This document shows, in pieces, positions 26,231 to 35,505 of a stretch of 64,000 bases of DNA. The notes under the pieces are model-generated. The model searched no databases and was not told the DNA's origin. It worked only from the letters and a program-made list of their open reading frames with translations. The DNA comes from QHXW01 sp963847515 (lineage in GTDB: Bacteria > Acidobacteriota > Terriglobia > Bryobacterales > Bryobacteraceae). A program made the position numbers and the translations under genes. How positions within the stretch are numbered: the first letter of the stretch is position 1; the number at the start of each line of letters is the position of its first letter. Where the stretch lies: NCBI GenBank assembly GCA_963847515.1, contig CAWKAA010000005.1, forward strand, positions 1,674,001 to 1,738,000. The letters run 5' to 3'.

Positions 26231-28293
26231 ATGTCACAAAAAGGCGAATCGAACCCGCTCCTCGAGATCAATTTTCAGATTCCGTTTGACCGGATTCGTG
26301 CTGAGCATGTCGAGCCCGCGATCCGCGAGCTGGTGGCCGACGCCCAGGCGCGCCTCGAGGCCATCGCCGCTGAGACAAAACCGCGCACGTTCGAAAACAC
26401 TATGCTGGCGTTCGATCACATGACCGAACGTCTCGATTTCGCCATGTCGGTGGTGAAACACCTTGAAAGCGTCGCCACTTATCCTGAGCTGCGCGCCGCC
26501 CACAATGCCGTCCAGCCGGTCATCAGTGCGTTTTATTCCGGCATTCCGTTGAACGAGGGGTTGTGGAAAGCCTTGCAGAAGTACGCTGCCACCGACGAAG
26601 CCAAAGCGTTAATGCACACGCACAAGCGGTTTCTGACAAAGACCATGGACGACTTCTGGCGGCACGGTGCTGAACTCGACCCCGCCGGCAAGGCGCGGCT
26701 CGAAGCGCTGGATGTCGAGCTGAGCAAGCTCACCACGAAATACGCCGAGAACGTTCTGGACTCCACCAACGAGTTCGAGCTGATTGTCACCGACGAAGCA
26801 AAACTTGCGGGACTGCCGCCTACCGCCATCGCCGCAGCACGCGCCAGCGCGGAATCCAAAGGCGTCAAAGGCTGGCGCTTCACTTTACAGGCCCCCAGTT
26901 ATCTGGCGCTGATGACATATCTGGACGACGCTCCCATCCGCGAGCAGGTGTACCGCGCCTACGGCACACGTTCCACCGCGGGCGCGCATGACAACCGCGC
27001 CATCGTCGGCCGCATTCTCGAGTTGCGGCGCGAGAAGGCCACACTGCTGGGATTCGCCAGTTTCGCCGACCTAGTGCTGGAAGATCGCATGGCGCACTCG
27101 GGCGATCGTGCGAAGAAATTTTTGATAGACCTAAAAGTCAAGACCGAAGCCCGGTTCCACGCCGAGAACGAGGAGCTGGCCGCATTCCGCCGCAGCCTCG
27201 AAGGACCCGGCGCCGCGGATCTCGCGTCCTGGGATATCGGCTATTACGCCGAGAAACAGCGCGCCGCGCTTTACGATTTCGACGAGGAGGCCCTGCGGCC
27301 CTATTTCCCTCTCGAGCGCGTAGTCGAGGGTATGTTTGAAACCGTGCAGCGCCTTTATGGAATTCGCGTCACCGAGCGGCGAGGCGCGCCCGTGTGGCAC
27401 CCGGACGTGAAGATATTACGGGATTTACGACCGGGATGGCAGCGCTGCTTGGGGCCTTCTATGCTGACTGGTATCCACGCGAAACCAAGCGCGGCGGCGC
27501 GTGGATGGACGCCTTCATCACAGGGCTTCCGGAGAAAGATGGTTTCAAACCACACCTGGGGCTGATGTGCGGCAATCTGACGCCGCCCGTGGATGGACGT
27601 CCGGCGTTGCTGACGCACCGTGACGTGCAGACCATCTTCCACGAGTTCGGGCACCTGCTGCATCATTGCCTGAGCCGCGTGGAGCTGCGAAGTCTGGCCG
27701 GAACCAGCGTCGCCTGGGATTTCGTCGAGCTGCCGTCGCAGATTATGGAGAACTGGACGTGGGAGCGCGAGGCGCTGGACCTGTTTGCCCGGCACTACCA
27801 GACCAGCGAACCGATCCCGGACGATCTGTTCCAGAAAATGAATCGCGCCCGCAATTTCCGGAGCGCTAATGCGCAGATGCGCCAACTGGGATTCGGATTC
27901 ATCGATCTGGCGCTGCACATCGGCTACAACCCTGCCAAGGACGGCGATGTCCTGGACTACTCGCGGCGTATCCTGCAGGAATTCTCCCCGGCTCCGCTTC
28001 CGCCGGAGCACGCGCTTATTGCCTCTTTCACACACCTGTTCGCCAGCCCGGTGGGCTATGGCGCCGGGTATTATTCCTACAAGTGGGCCGAGGTGCTGGA
28101 CGCCGACGCTTTCTCACGATTTCGCGAGACCGGTATTTTCAGCCGCGAGGTGGGTCTGGAGTTCCGCGAGAAGATCCTGGCGCGCGGCGACAGCGAAGAT
28201 CCCGCCGAACTCTATCGCAGCTTCATGGGACGCGATCCGAATTTAAATGCGCTGCTCGAAAGATCGGGCCTGCTGTCGACGACGAATGCATGA
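26231..28293 (+). CDS. M3-family oligopeptidase, PrlC/OpdA-like (two frameshifts)
   Basis: A cytoplasmic zinc metallopeptidase of about 686 residues that degrades short peptides. ATG 26231 gives MSQKGESNPLLEINFQIPFD, matching M3A enzymes. The catalytic site is HEFGHLLHH with the glutamate ligand downstream in ELPSQIMENW. Two insertions near 27416 and 27444 break the frame inside a conserved block: the pieces read WHPDVKI, then YGIYDRDGS, then LLGAFYADWYPRETKRGGAW in three frames. Both ends are otherwise full length, so this may be a consensus error. The TGA overlaps the following lipoprotein ATG. Confidence 0.85.
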
Positions 28294-28763
28294 CCACGAA
28301 ATGGTGGTTGGCAGGAGCGCTCGCTATGCTATCCGCGTGCGGTTCGCCGCCGCCCAAAGAACCGGCCCAGAAGGCACCTGCCGCGGCCCCTGCCAAGCCG
28401 CAGGATGAGAGCCGGCGTTTCCCGCTGGCCGATCAGGTAAGCATGCGCCTGGTGGACGATCACGTCCTGGGTAAAGATTTTCTGCCCGGTGGAAATGTAG
28501 CGGAATACAAGAGGAAAGGAAAAACCTACCAGCAGTTTCTGGTGCACGCGAAATCTTCTGAAGCCGCCGCCCTGCTACTCTTCGATTTCAAAGGACACTT
28601 ACGGGATGCAGAATTTCTGCCCCACATGGGCGGTTATTTCGGGATGGACGGCGCGACACCGGTCTACATCCTTCAGAAGGGCGCGTACTTGGCCGGTTTT
28701 GTGGGCCTCTCTGAAAAAGACGCCGACCTGTTGGCTCGGCAATTCGCCGCCCGCCTGAATTAG
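28290..28763 (+). CDS. Small lipoprotein of unknown function
   Basis: A 157-residue protein starting at ATG 28290 inside the M3 stop (ATGA). The leader MTTKWWLAGALAMLSACGS ends in a lipobox (LSAC), and a Pro/Ala/Lys-rich linker precedes a globular domain with FLVHAKSSEAAALLLFDFKG. It appears to be an outer-membrane or periplasmic lipoprotein translated with the peptidase. No family was recognised. Confidence 0.65.
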   Translation: MTTKWWLAGALAMLSACGSPPPKEPAQKAPAAAPAKPQDESRRFPLADQVSMRLVDDHVLGKDFLPGGNVAEYKRKGKTYQQFLVHAKSSEAAALLLFDFKGHLRDAEFLPHMGGYFGMDGATPVYILQKGAYLAGFVGLSEKDADLLARQFAARLN

Positions 28764-28771
28764 CCAGTGGG

Positions 28772-28808
28772 GCGGACCCCCTGGTCCGCGGCCGACGCCC
28801 TCGTCGGC
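28772..28808. repeat. Double-hairpin (REP-like) repeat, copy B
   Basis: GCGGACC-ccct-GGTCCGC (28772-28789) is followed by GCCGACG-ccct-CGTCGGC (28791-28808). It differs from copy A by a few bases, and the changes in the second stem are compensated on both sides. It starts 8 bp after a plus-strand stop codon and ends before a convergent gene. Confidence 0.75.
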
Positions 28809-28833
28809 CTCCTGGGCAAGTTCACAACCACAC

Positions 28834-29847
28834 CTACCCGCTTGCCACCCGCACCAGCTGCTTGCCGGTATTTTCGCCTTGCAGCATTCCGATGAAGGCC
28901 CGCGGGGTGTTCTCGATGCCGTCCACGAACTGCTCGCGGTATTTCAACTTGCCCGCCTTCAGCCATTCCGCCATTGCCGTGAGTCCCTCGGCATAACGCG
29001 ACGCGAATTGAAACACAAGGAAACCTTCCGCGCGGGCTTGCTTGACAATGAGATGCCCCAGCAGCCGCGGGCCGGTCTCCATCTTGTCGGCACAGTATTG
29101 AGCGATTTGGCCGGAGAGCGCGATGCGCGCGCCAGTGTTGAGGTGCCAGAAAACTGCGTCGGTAATCGTGCCTCCGACGTTGTCGAAGTAAACGTCGACA
29201 CCCTTGGGACAGAGTTCCGCCAGCTTCGCCCTATAGTCCGTGGTCGTCTTGTAATTGAATGCCGCGTCAAAGCCCAGCTCATCGCGCAGCCACGCGATTT
29301 TCTCATCGGTGCCCGCGATTCCCACCACGCGGCAGCCCTTAATCTTCGCAATCTGCCCAGCGAGCGAGCCTACGGCGCCCGCTGCGCCCGACACCACTAC
29401 TGTCTCTCCCGCGCGCGGTTTGGCGATGTCGAGAAGCCCGAAGTATGCCGTCAACCCGGGCATGCCGAGAACACCCAGCGCGGTGGAAACGGGCGCGAGC
29501 GTTGGATCGATCTTGCGCACCCCCGTGCCGTTCGAGATGGCATACTGCTGCCAGCCGAAAAACCCCTCGACCGTTTCGCCGGCCTGGAACTGGGGATTCT
29601 TCGATGCGACAACCTTGCCCACCGCTCCCGCGCCCATCACTTCCCCGATCTGCGCCGGAGGAGCGTAGGACTTCGCGTCGTTCATGCGGCCGCGCATGTA
29701 CGGATCGACCGACACATAGAGCGTGCGGACCAGCAGTTCGCCGGGGCCGGGATCGAGAACCGGAGATTCGACCAGCTTGAAGTCGGAAGGCTTCGGCATG
29801 CCCGATGGGCGCGCCGCGAGCGTGATCTGTTTATTGATTGCCGGCAT
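28834..29847 (-). CDS. NADP-dependent MDR oxidoreductase (CurA/PTGR-like)
   Basis: A 337-residue zinc-independent medium-chain reductase. It begins NKQITLAARPSGMPKPSDF, characteristic of the CurA/leukotriene B4 dehydrogenase group, with the cofactor motif SGAAGAVGSLAGQIAK and FDNVGG downstream. These enzymes reduce alpha,beta-unsaturated ketones or enals with NADPH. The start overlaps the 3' end of the acyl-CoA dehydrogenase by 17 bp, suggesting co-translation and a lipid- or aldehyde-related role. Confidence 0.88.
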   Translation of the reverse strand: MPAINKQITLAARPSGMPKPSDFKLVESPVLDPGPGELLVRTLYVSVDPYMRGRMNDAKSYAPPAQIGEVMGAGAVGKVVASKNPQFQAGETVEGFFGWQQYAISNGTGVRKIDPTLAPVSTALGVLGMPGLTAYFGLLDIAKPRAGETVVVSGAAGAVGSLAGQIAKIKGCRVVGIAGTDEKIAWLRDELGFDAAFNYKTTTDYRAKLAELCPKGVDVYFDNVGGTITDAVFWHLNTGARIALSGQIAQYCADKMETGPRLLGHLIVKQARAEGFLVFQFASRYAEGLTAMAEWLKAGKLKYREQFVDGIENTPRAFIGMLQGENTGKQLVRVASG

Positions 29848-31045
29848 ATTTTCTCAACTCCAGTTTGGCAACGGCCTCGCGGTGGACCTCGTCGGGGCCG
29901 TCGGCCAGGCGAAGCGTACGCGCATTGGCCCAGGCCGCGGCGAGGCCGAAATCTTCTGACACGCCGGCGCCGCCATGAGCTTGAATCGCGCGGTCGAGTA
30001 CTCGCAGCGCCATGTTAGGCGCTACCACTTTGATCATGGCGATCTCGGCGCGGGCGGCTTTGTTGCCCTGCGTGTCCATCATCCAGGCCGCTTTCAGCGT
30101 CAGCAGGCGCGCCTGCTCGATCTCGATGCGCGAGTCGGCGATGTCGGCGCGGATCGTTCCCTGTTCGGAGATTTTTCGCCCGAACGCCACGCGCGACGCA
30201 GTGCGCCGGCACATTGCTTCAAGCGCGCGCTCGGCCACGCCGATCAGGCGCATGCAGTGATGGATGCGGCCTGGGCCCAGCCGGCCCTGCGCGATCTCGA
30301 AGCCGCGGCCTTCTCCCAGCAGCATGTTGGATGCCGGCACGCGCACGTGCTTCGAAGTCGACTTCGCCGTGGCCGTGCGGCGCGTCGTCGTAGCCGAAAA
30401 CCGGAAGCATGCGCCGGATCGTCACGCCCGGCGTATCGAGCGGCGACCAGAATCATGGATTGCTGCTTGTGCGCCGGCGCTGCGGGATCGGTCTTGCCCA
30501 TGAAGATGGCGATCTTGCAGCGCGGATCGCCGGCTCCGGAGGACCACCATTTGCGGCCGTTCAGCACGTAATCGCCGCCGTCGCGAACGATGCTGGCGCG
30601 GATGTTGGTGGCGTCCGAGGAGGCCACGTCCGGCTCGGTCATGCAGAAACAAGAGCGGATTTCACCAGCCAGCAGCGGCTTCAGCCAGCGGTCTTTCTGC
30701 TCCTGGGTGCCGTAGCGCGCCAGCACTTCCATGTTGCCGGTGTCCGGCGCGGAGCAGTTGAATACCTCCGGCGCCATCGGTGAGCGGCCCATGATCTCGC
30801 ACAGCGGAGCGTACTCGAGATTGGTCAGGCCGGCGCCATACTCCGCTGTCCGGCAAGAACAGGTTCCACAAACCGAGCGCGCGTGCTTTGGGCTTCAACT
30901 CTTCGATGATCGCGGTGGGCTGCCAGCGATCGCCGGCGGCGATCTGCTTGGAATAGACGCTTTCGTTGGGGTAAATGTGCTCGTCCATGAAGGCCCGCAA
31001 ACGCGATTCGAGTTCGCGAACCTTGGGGGAGAATTCGAATAACAT
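29831..31045 (-). CDS. Acyl-CoA dehydrogenase (three frameshifts)
   Basis: FAD enzyme of about 404 residues. The N-terminal domain (MLFEFSPKVRELESRLRAFMDEHIYPNE) fits the ACAD10/11-like group; a middle barrel (CFCMTEPDVASSDATNI, KWWSSGA) and the C-terminal helical domain (GEGRGFEIAQGRLGPGRIHHCMR, IQAHGGAGVSEDF) follow. Single-base insertions near 30843, 30444 and 30349 break it, and each junction is restored by deleting one base (for example DS|EYGAGLTNLEYAP). No substitution stops are seen, so the protein may be intact in the real genome. It overlaps the MDR gene and is divergent from the next oxidoreductase. Confidence 0.8.
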
Positions 31046-31079
31046 AAAGAATCCTGCAACAATACCACATGGTCAAGCG

Positions 31080-32141
31080 ATGCGAATCGGAATCATAGGC
31101 GCGGGCGGAGCGGCGCGCGGCATTCATTTACCCGGCTTCAAACTTTGTCCCGGCGCGGAAGTTGCGGTGGTCTGCGATGCCGATCCAGCCGCCGCTCGCG
31201 ACGCGGGTGCGGCGGAAGTTACAGCGGACTATCGCGATGTCCTCGGCCGGCGGGACATCGATGCGGTGGTCGTCGCAACGCCGAATTTTCTGCATCGCGA
31301 GATCGTGCTGGCGGCGCTCGCCGCGGGCAAGCATGTGCTCTGCGAAAAACCTCTGTCGCTCGATCGACAAGGAGCCGAAGATATGCTGCGCGCCGCCGAG
31401 CGCGCCGGCCGAGTGCACATGACCGCGTTCACTTATCGCTTCACCCCAGCCGTCCAATACGCCCGGCGTCTCGTCGAACGAGGTGAATTGGGTGACCTGC
31501 GCACGGTGCGCGCGGCATACCTGATGGCACTTTCCGGCCATGTGCTCGGATGGCGTTCCGAAAAGCGGCTGGCAGGCTCGGGCGTGCTGGCGGACATCGG
31601 CTCGCACCTGGTGCATCTGGTCCAGTGGCTGGCCGGCGACATCCGCGCGCTGACAGCAACGGAGCGGCGCTTCCGCGAAGATCCCACATCGGACGTCGAG
31701 GACTGGATCGCTTTCCTTGCCGAGTTCACATCGGGCGCTTGCGGCACGTTCGAGATCTCGCGCGTCGCGCCAGGCCGAGGAGCGGGTATCACCGAGGACA
31801 TCTTCATCGAGCTTTATGGCACGCGCGGCAGCGTTGTGTTTTCGCTCCAGGACCCGTGGGGTCTGATGGCCGCCTTGGGCAAAGACGGACAAGACCCCGC
31901 ACAGCCCTTACGCCATTACGACGTCCCCGAAGAATTCCTAAAGCTTCCGGGTTCGCCGCGCGACATCGCGGCCCACGACCGGCGATGGGGCTATCGATAC
32001 GACCAGGCGTTCCAGTTCGTCGACAGCGTAAAACTGGGACAGGCGCGCGCCCCATCGTTCGCGGACGGCGTGAAATGCCAGGCGGTGCTGGACGCCGCGC
32101 TGGAGTCGGCGGGGACAAAGCGATGGGTGGAAGTGCGGTGA
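31080..32141 (+). CDS. Gfo/Idh/MocA family oxidoreductase
   Basis: A 353-residue NAD(P) enzyme from ATG 31080. The motif GAGGAARG is near residues 7-14, and VLCEKPLSLD contains the catalytic EKP lysine; the C-terminal dimer domain has GSGVLADIGSHLVHLVQWL with the conserved DIGSH. A second member of the same family is at 540-1556 but is not closely similar. The substrate is likely a sugar or sugar acid. It stands alone, with a divergent promoter gap of 34 bp from the acyl-CoA dehydrogenase. Confidence 0.85.
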   Translation: MRIGIIGAGGAARGIHLPGFKLCPGAEVAVVCDADPAAARDAGAAEVTADYRDVLGRRDIDAVVVATPNFLHREIVLAALAAGKHVLCEKPLSLDRQGAEDMLRAAERAGRVHMTAFTYRFTPAVQYARRLVERGELGDLRTVRAAYLMALSGHVLGWRSEKRLAGSGVLADIGSHLVHLVQWLAGDIRALTATERRFREDPTSDVEDWIAFLAEFTSGACGTFEISRVAPGRGAGITEDIFIELYGTRGSVVFSLQDPWGLMAALGKDGQDPAQPLRHYDVPEEFLKLPGSPRDIAAHDRRWGYRYDQAFQFVDSVKLGQARAPSFADGVKCQAVLDAALESAGTKRWVEVR

Positions 32142-32150
32142 CGCGTCCCG

Positions 32151-32750
32151 CTACTGAATCGTGCTCTCGCCTTCCACGGCCAGATCCGACGGGATCACGT
32201 TTCGGTTGATGTGCCGGTCCAGATCGATCACGTAGGTTTCCTTGGCGTCGATCAGGACGGGCGAATGGGTGGCGGCGACGATGCGAAACTGCTTCTGGTC
32301 GACAAGCTCCATCAGCATCTTGAGAATGCGCCGCTGGTTGGAAGTGGAGAGCGCCATTTCCGGCTCATCCAGCAGCAGCACGGTGCCGTTCGGAAAGCTG
32401 GGAAAGGTCTGGCTGAACATGGACAGCATCACTTGGCCGTGGCTGGCCATCTGGACGAATTCCTTCATTTCCGGTTGGTTGTCGAATAACTCCGGATGCG
32501 CTCGAGGATTGTGCTGCTCGGCGTCAAAAAGCATCACCCGGCTGGCGTTGCTCTTGCCGTCCTCGATCTTATAGATGTAGCCATCGATTTTGTCGCCCCG
32601 CAATGCGTAGTAAATGGCATGCAGAAGTGTCGACTTCCCGCAACCGTTCTCGCCCTTCAGCAGGATCAGCGGATGCGACAGATCCACAATCAGCGGCATG
32701 TGAAAGTTTAGGTTCGCGAACACCGGGTGAGCCAGAATCTTGAGAAACAT
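32151..32750 (-). CDS. Small AAA ATPase (ABC/OLD-like), single domain
   Basis: A 199-residue P-loop ATPase of the AAA_15/AAA_21-type (SMC/ABC-like) group. Walker A is GENGCGKST (about 34-42), Walker B VLLLDEPE (about 124-131), followed by an H-motif region AATHSPVL. There is no TOPRIM or nuclease domain, so it is not an OLD nuclease, and no membrane or partner gene lies beside it. Many such proteins act in DNA repair, defence or lipopolysaccharide export; here the role is unknown. It is followed by the Ser/Thr kinase gene on the same strand. Confidence 0.75.
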   Translation of the reverse strand: MFLKILAHPVFANLNFHMPLIVDLSHPLILLKGENGCGKSTLLHAIYYALRGDKIDGYIYKIEDGKSNASRVMLFDAEQHNPRAHPELFDNQPEMKEFVQMASHGQVMLSMFSQTFPSFPNGTVLLLDEPEMALSTSNQRRILKMLMELVDQKQFRIVAATHSPVLIDAKETYVIDLDRHINRNVIPSDLAVEGESTIQ

Positions 32751-32778
32751 AAAGACCCCCCAGCATAGCTCAGGTCGC

Positions 32779-35490
32779 TCACCGGAAGTTCTCCACCAGC
32801 ATCAGGTTGCTGGCGTTTGACGGATCCCCCTGCGCGTACAGGAGCGAACGGGCGGCGCCTCTCGGACCCGGTGAAACAGAAAGCACCCACCCAGGATCTC
32901 CGACTCCGATGTCTGCGATGCGCGTGGTCTTGCCGGAAGCGAAGCTCAGAAACTGAATGGAAAACTGCTTCTCATTCGGGGCCGGGGTGAAGTAGATCCC
33001 CTCGTCCGCTACCGCGAAGTCGTTGCGGAACACCGACGGGAGCACCTGAGTCTCTTCCCCGCCGTCCGCCGGAGTCTTCATCAGCGGAGCGGCTTCGCCC
33101 TCCCCGCCTTCCCCAGTGTAGTAGACATACTTGCCGTCCGGAGACTCGATCCCGCCGCGTCCGCCCTTCCGTGTCACTTGCACCGGCTTTTCGCCGCCCC
33201 GATTTGGATCAGCCGGCATCTTCCAGATCTGCGACTGACCGCTCCGATCCGAGTCAAAGTAGATCCACTTACCATCTCGCGAAAACCTTCCGTCGTCTCG
33301 CGAAAAGCGGCCTGCAGATGAATCGGACATGAGTCGATTCGCAGTGCCGCCTTGGGAATTGATGAGGAACAGGTCATCGAGACCCTCCACATTAGTCGAA
33401 CCGAACAGGATGCTCCGGCCATCCGGGGACCAGTGCGGAGTCCCGGTGCCCTGCCCGACGGACGAGGTCAACTGGATGGGATTAGAGCCGTCACTGTCGC
33501 ACACCCAGATCTCAAAGCTGCCGGAGCGGGTCGACTTGAAGGCAATCCGTTTGCCGTCCGGGGAATAGTCTGGATCCTCGTCTGACTGTGTAGACCAGAT
33601 GAGCTTGACCGGCCGTACGGCCTTGCCGCTGTTGGCGGATGTTTCGACCCTCCAGATTTCATAACTTGAGCCTAGAAACCGGGCGTAAACCAGCCGCTGC
33701 CCTTGGCGGGAGATCGCCGGCCACCCGACAGACTGTCCTGCGAATGCCAGCCGCTGTTGTTCGCCAGCGTGCCCGTTGGATACCGCGATTCGCCAAAGGC
33801 TGGACGACGCCCACTCGCCCGAGATGAAGAGAAGCTCTCGCCCGTCCGGCGTCCAGGCCGGGCTATCGTGCGCCCGGTTCTCGAAGGTGATCTGCTTGGG
33901 CTCACCTTTCGGCTGGTCGCCGGAAAGCTCGAGCAAATAAAGTTGGCTGATATCGCCTGCGCCGACCCCTCTGCTGAACACCAGCCAACGGCCGTCCGGC
34001 GAAATGGCCGGCCCGTCGTCATCACCGGTACGCGGCGGCGGGGTGGTCAACCTGTGCCTCTCGCGCGTATCCACCGAGAGGAGGGAGAGTCCACACGGTT
34101 CCTTGGGTGCACGGCAGTCGTCCATAATCAGCCACCGGCCGTTGGGAAACCATGCCAGTCGAGGACCGAAAACCCTGGCTGGCAGCGAGACTTCTGCCAG
34201 CGCCTGTTCCGGAGTGCCCGTGAGCGGAATCCGCAGGACCGTGGCTTTTGTGCCGCCAAAAGCCTTCAACCTCAGAAACGCGATGTAGCGGCCGTCCGGA
34301 GACCATGCGGGGCTTTCGTCGCAGCCCGGTTGTGTGGTCAAACGCCTTGGGGTACCGGGCACGCCAATGATCTTGATATATATGCTGCAGTTATCGAGAG
34401 CGCCGGAGCTTCGCGAGTACGCCACCTGGTTGCCGTCCGGCGAAAAAGTCGGGTTGAACTCCACTGCCGCTTCGCTTGTGAGTGGGACCGCAACGGGCGG
34501 AGCTTCTGGCGCTCGCGGCTTCGAGCGGACGAACCAGACCCCGGCTGTGATCGCCGCCAACACAATCGACCCCGTTCCCCACACGAGTCTGCTGCGACGC
34601 TTTGATGTTGGACGAGTTGCCGCCTCCACTACACCCGAATCCGATTCCTCTTTCGCTTCCGCCAGCGCGACTTTGAGGTCGGCCATGGTTTGGAAACGTT
34701 GCTCCGGATCTTTCCGCAAGCAGCGTCTGACTATTCGCTCCACTTCGTGAGGCAAGCCTTCCACAATCTGGCTCGGTGGCTTGGGCTCTTCCTTCAAAAT
34801 CGCCGCGATGGTCGAGGCTTTGGTATCGCCCTGAAAGGCCCGCCGCCCCGTGAGCATCTCGTAGAGCACCGAGCCGAAACTAAAGATGTCCGAGCGCGCG
34901 TCGATCACCTTTCCCTCGGCCTGTTCCGGCGACATGTACGCGATCGTGCCCACGATCTTGCCCTCTTCGGTCGCGGGTTTCAGCGTGCGCGTGGCATCCT
35001 GTTCACTTGTGAAGCCCGTTTCCGTCAGCTTCGCCAGACCGAAATCCAGCACCTTGACCAGTCCCTGTTCGGTCACCATGATGTTCCCGGGCTTGAGGTC
35101 GCGATGAATGATGCCGCTGGCGTGTGCCCGGGCCAGCGCATCGGCAACCTGGATGGCATACTTCAGTAATTCGCCGAGGCGCATCCCGTGGCGAGGGATC
35201 AAACTGCCGAGCGTTTTCCCAGCAACGAACTCCATCGAGATGAAGTAGACGCCACCGGCCTCATCGATATCGTGAATGGTGATGATGTTGGGATGGTTCA
35301 GCGCGGACGCGGCCTTGGCTTCCTGAGCGAAGCGCCGCCGGCGTTCCGCATCGCCGACCTTCTCCGGAGGCAGGACCTTAATCGCGACGAAGCGGTCGAG
35401 GTGGTTATCCTTGGCCTTATAGACCACACCCATCCCGCCCTCGCCCAGCTTCTCGATGATCTGGTAGTGCGAGATCGTGCGTCCAATCAT
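32779..35490 (-). CDS. Hanks-type Ser/Thr protein kinase with PD40/TolB-like propeller
   Basis: A 903-residue membrane kinase. The cytoplasmic kinase domain (about 1-275) is complete: GEGGMGVVYKAKD, VAIK, HRDLKPGN, DFGLAK and GTIAYMSPEQAEG. A transmembrane helix near 300-320 precedes an extracytoplasmic propeller of about ten PD40/WD40-like repeats (SPDGNQVAYSR, SPDGRYIAFLR, SPDGKRIAFKS, SPDGKYVYYTG). This layout is common and often amplified in Acidobacteriota. It is probably a sensor kinase for envelope or extracellular conditions. Located 15 bp from the AMP-ligase gene. Confidence 0.92.
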   Translation of the reverse strand: MIGRTISHYQIIEKLGEGGMGVVYKAKDNHLDRFVAIKVLPPEKVGDAERRRRFAQEAKAASALNHPNIITIHDIDEAGGVYFISMEFVAGKTLGSLIPRHGMRLGELLKYAIQVADALARAHASGIIHRDLKPGNIMVTEQGLVKVLDFGLAKLTETGFTSEQDATRTLKPATEEGKIVGTIAYMSPEQAEGKVIDARSDIFSFGSVLYEMLTGRRAFQGDTKASTIAAILKEEPKPPSQIVEGLPHEVERIVRRCLRKDPEQRFQTMADLKVALAEAKEESDSGVVEAATRPTSKRRSRLVWGTGSIVLAAITAGVWFVRSKPRAPEAPPVAVPLTSEAAVEFNPTFSPDGNQVAYSRSSGALDNCSIYIKIIGVPGTPRRLTTQPGCDESPAWSPDGRYIAFLRLKAFGGTKATVLRIPLTGTPEQALAEVSLPARVFGPRLAWFPNGRWLIMDDCRAPKEPCGLSLLSVDTRERHRLTTPPPRTGDDDGPAISPDGRWLVFSRGVGAGDISQLYLLELSGDQPKGEPKQITFENRAHDSPAWTPDGRELLFISGEWASSSLWRIAVSNGHAGEQQRLAFAGQSVGWPAISRQGQRLVYARFLGSSYEIWRVETSANSGKAVRPVKLIWSTQSDEDPDYSPDGKRIAFKSTRSGSFEIWVCDSDGSNPIQLTSSVGQGTGTPHWSPDGRSILFGSTNVEGLDDLFLINSQGGTANRLMSDSSAGRFSRDDGRFSRDGKWIYFDSDRSGQSQIWKMPADPNRGGEKPVQVTRKGGRGGIESPDGKYVYYTGEGGEGEAAPLMKTPADGGEETQVLPSVFRNDFAVADEGIYFTPAPNEKQFSIQFLSFASGKTTRIADIGVGDPGWVLSVSPGPRGAARSLLYAQGDPSNASNLMLVENFR

Positions 35491-35505
35491 GGCCCGGCCC
35501 TCTTC

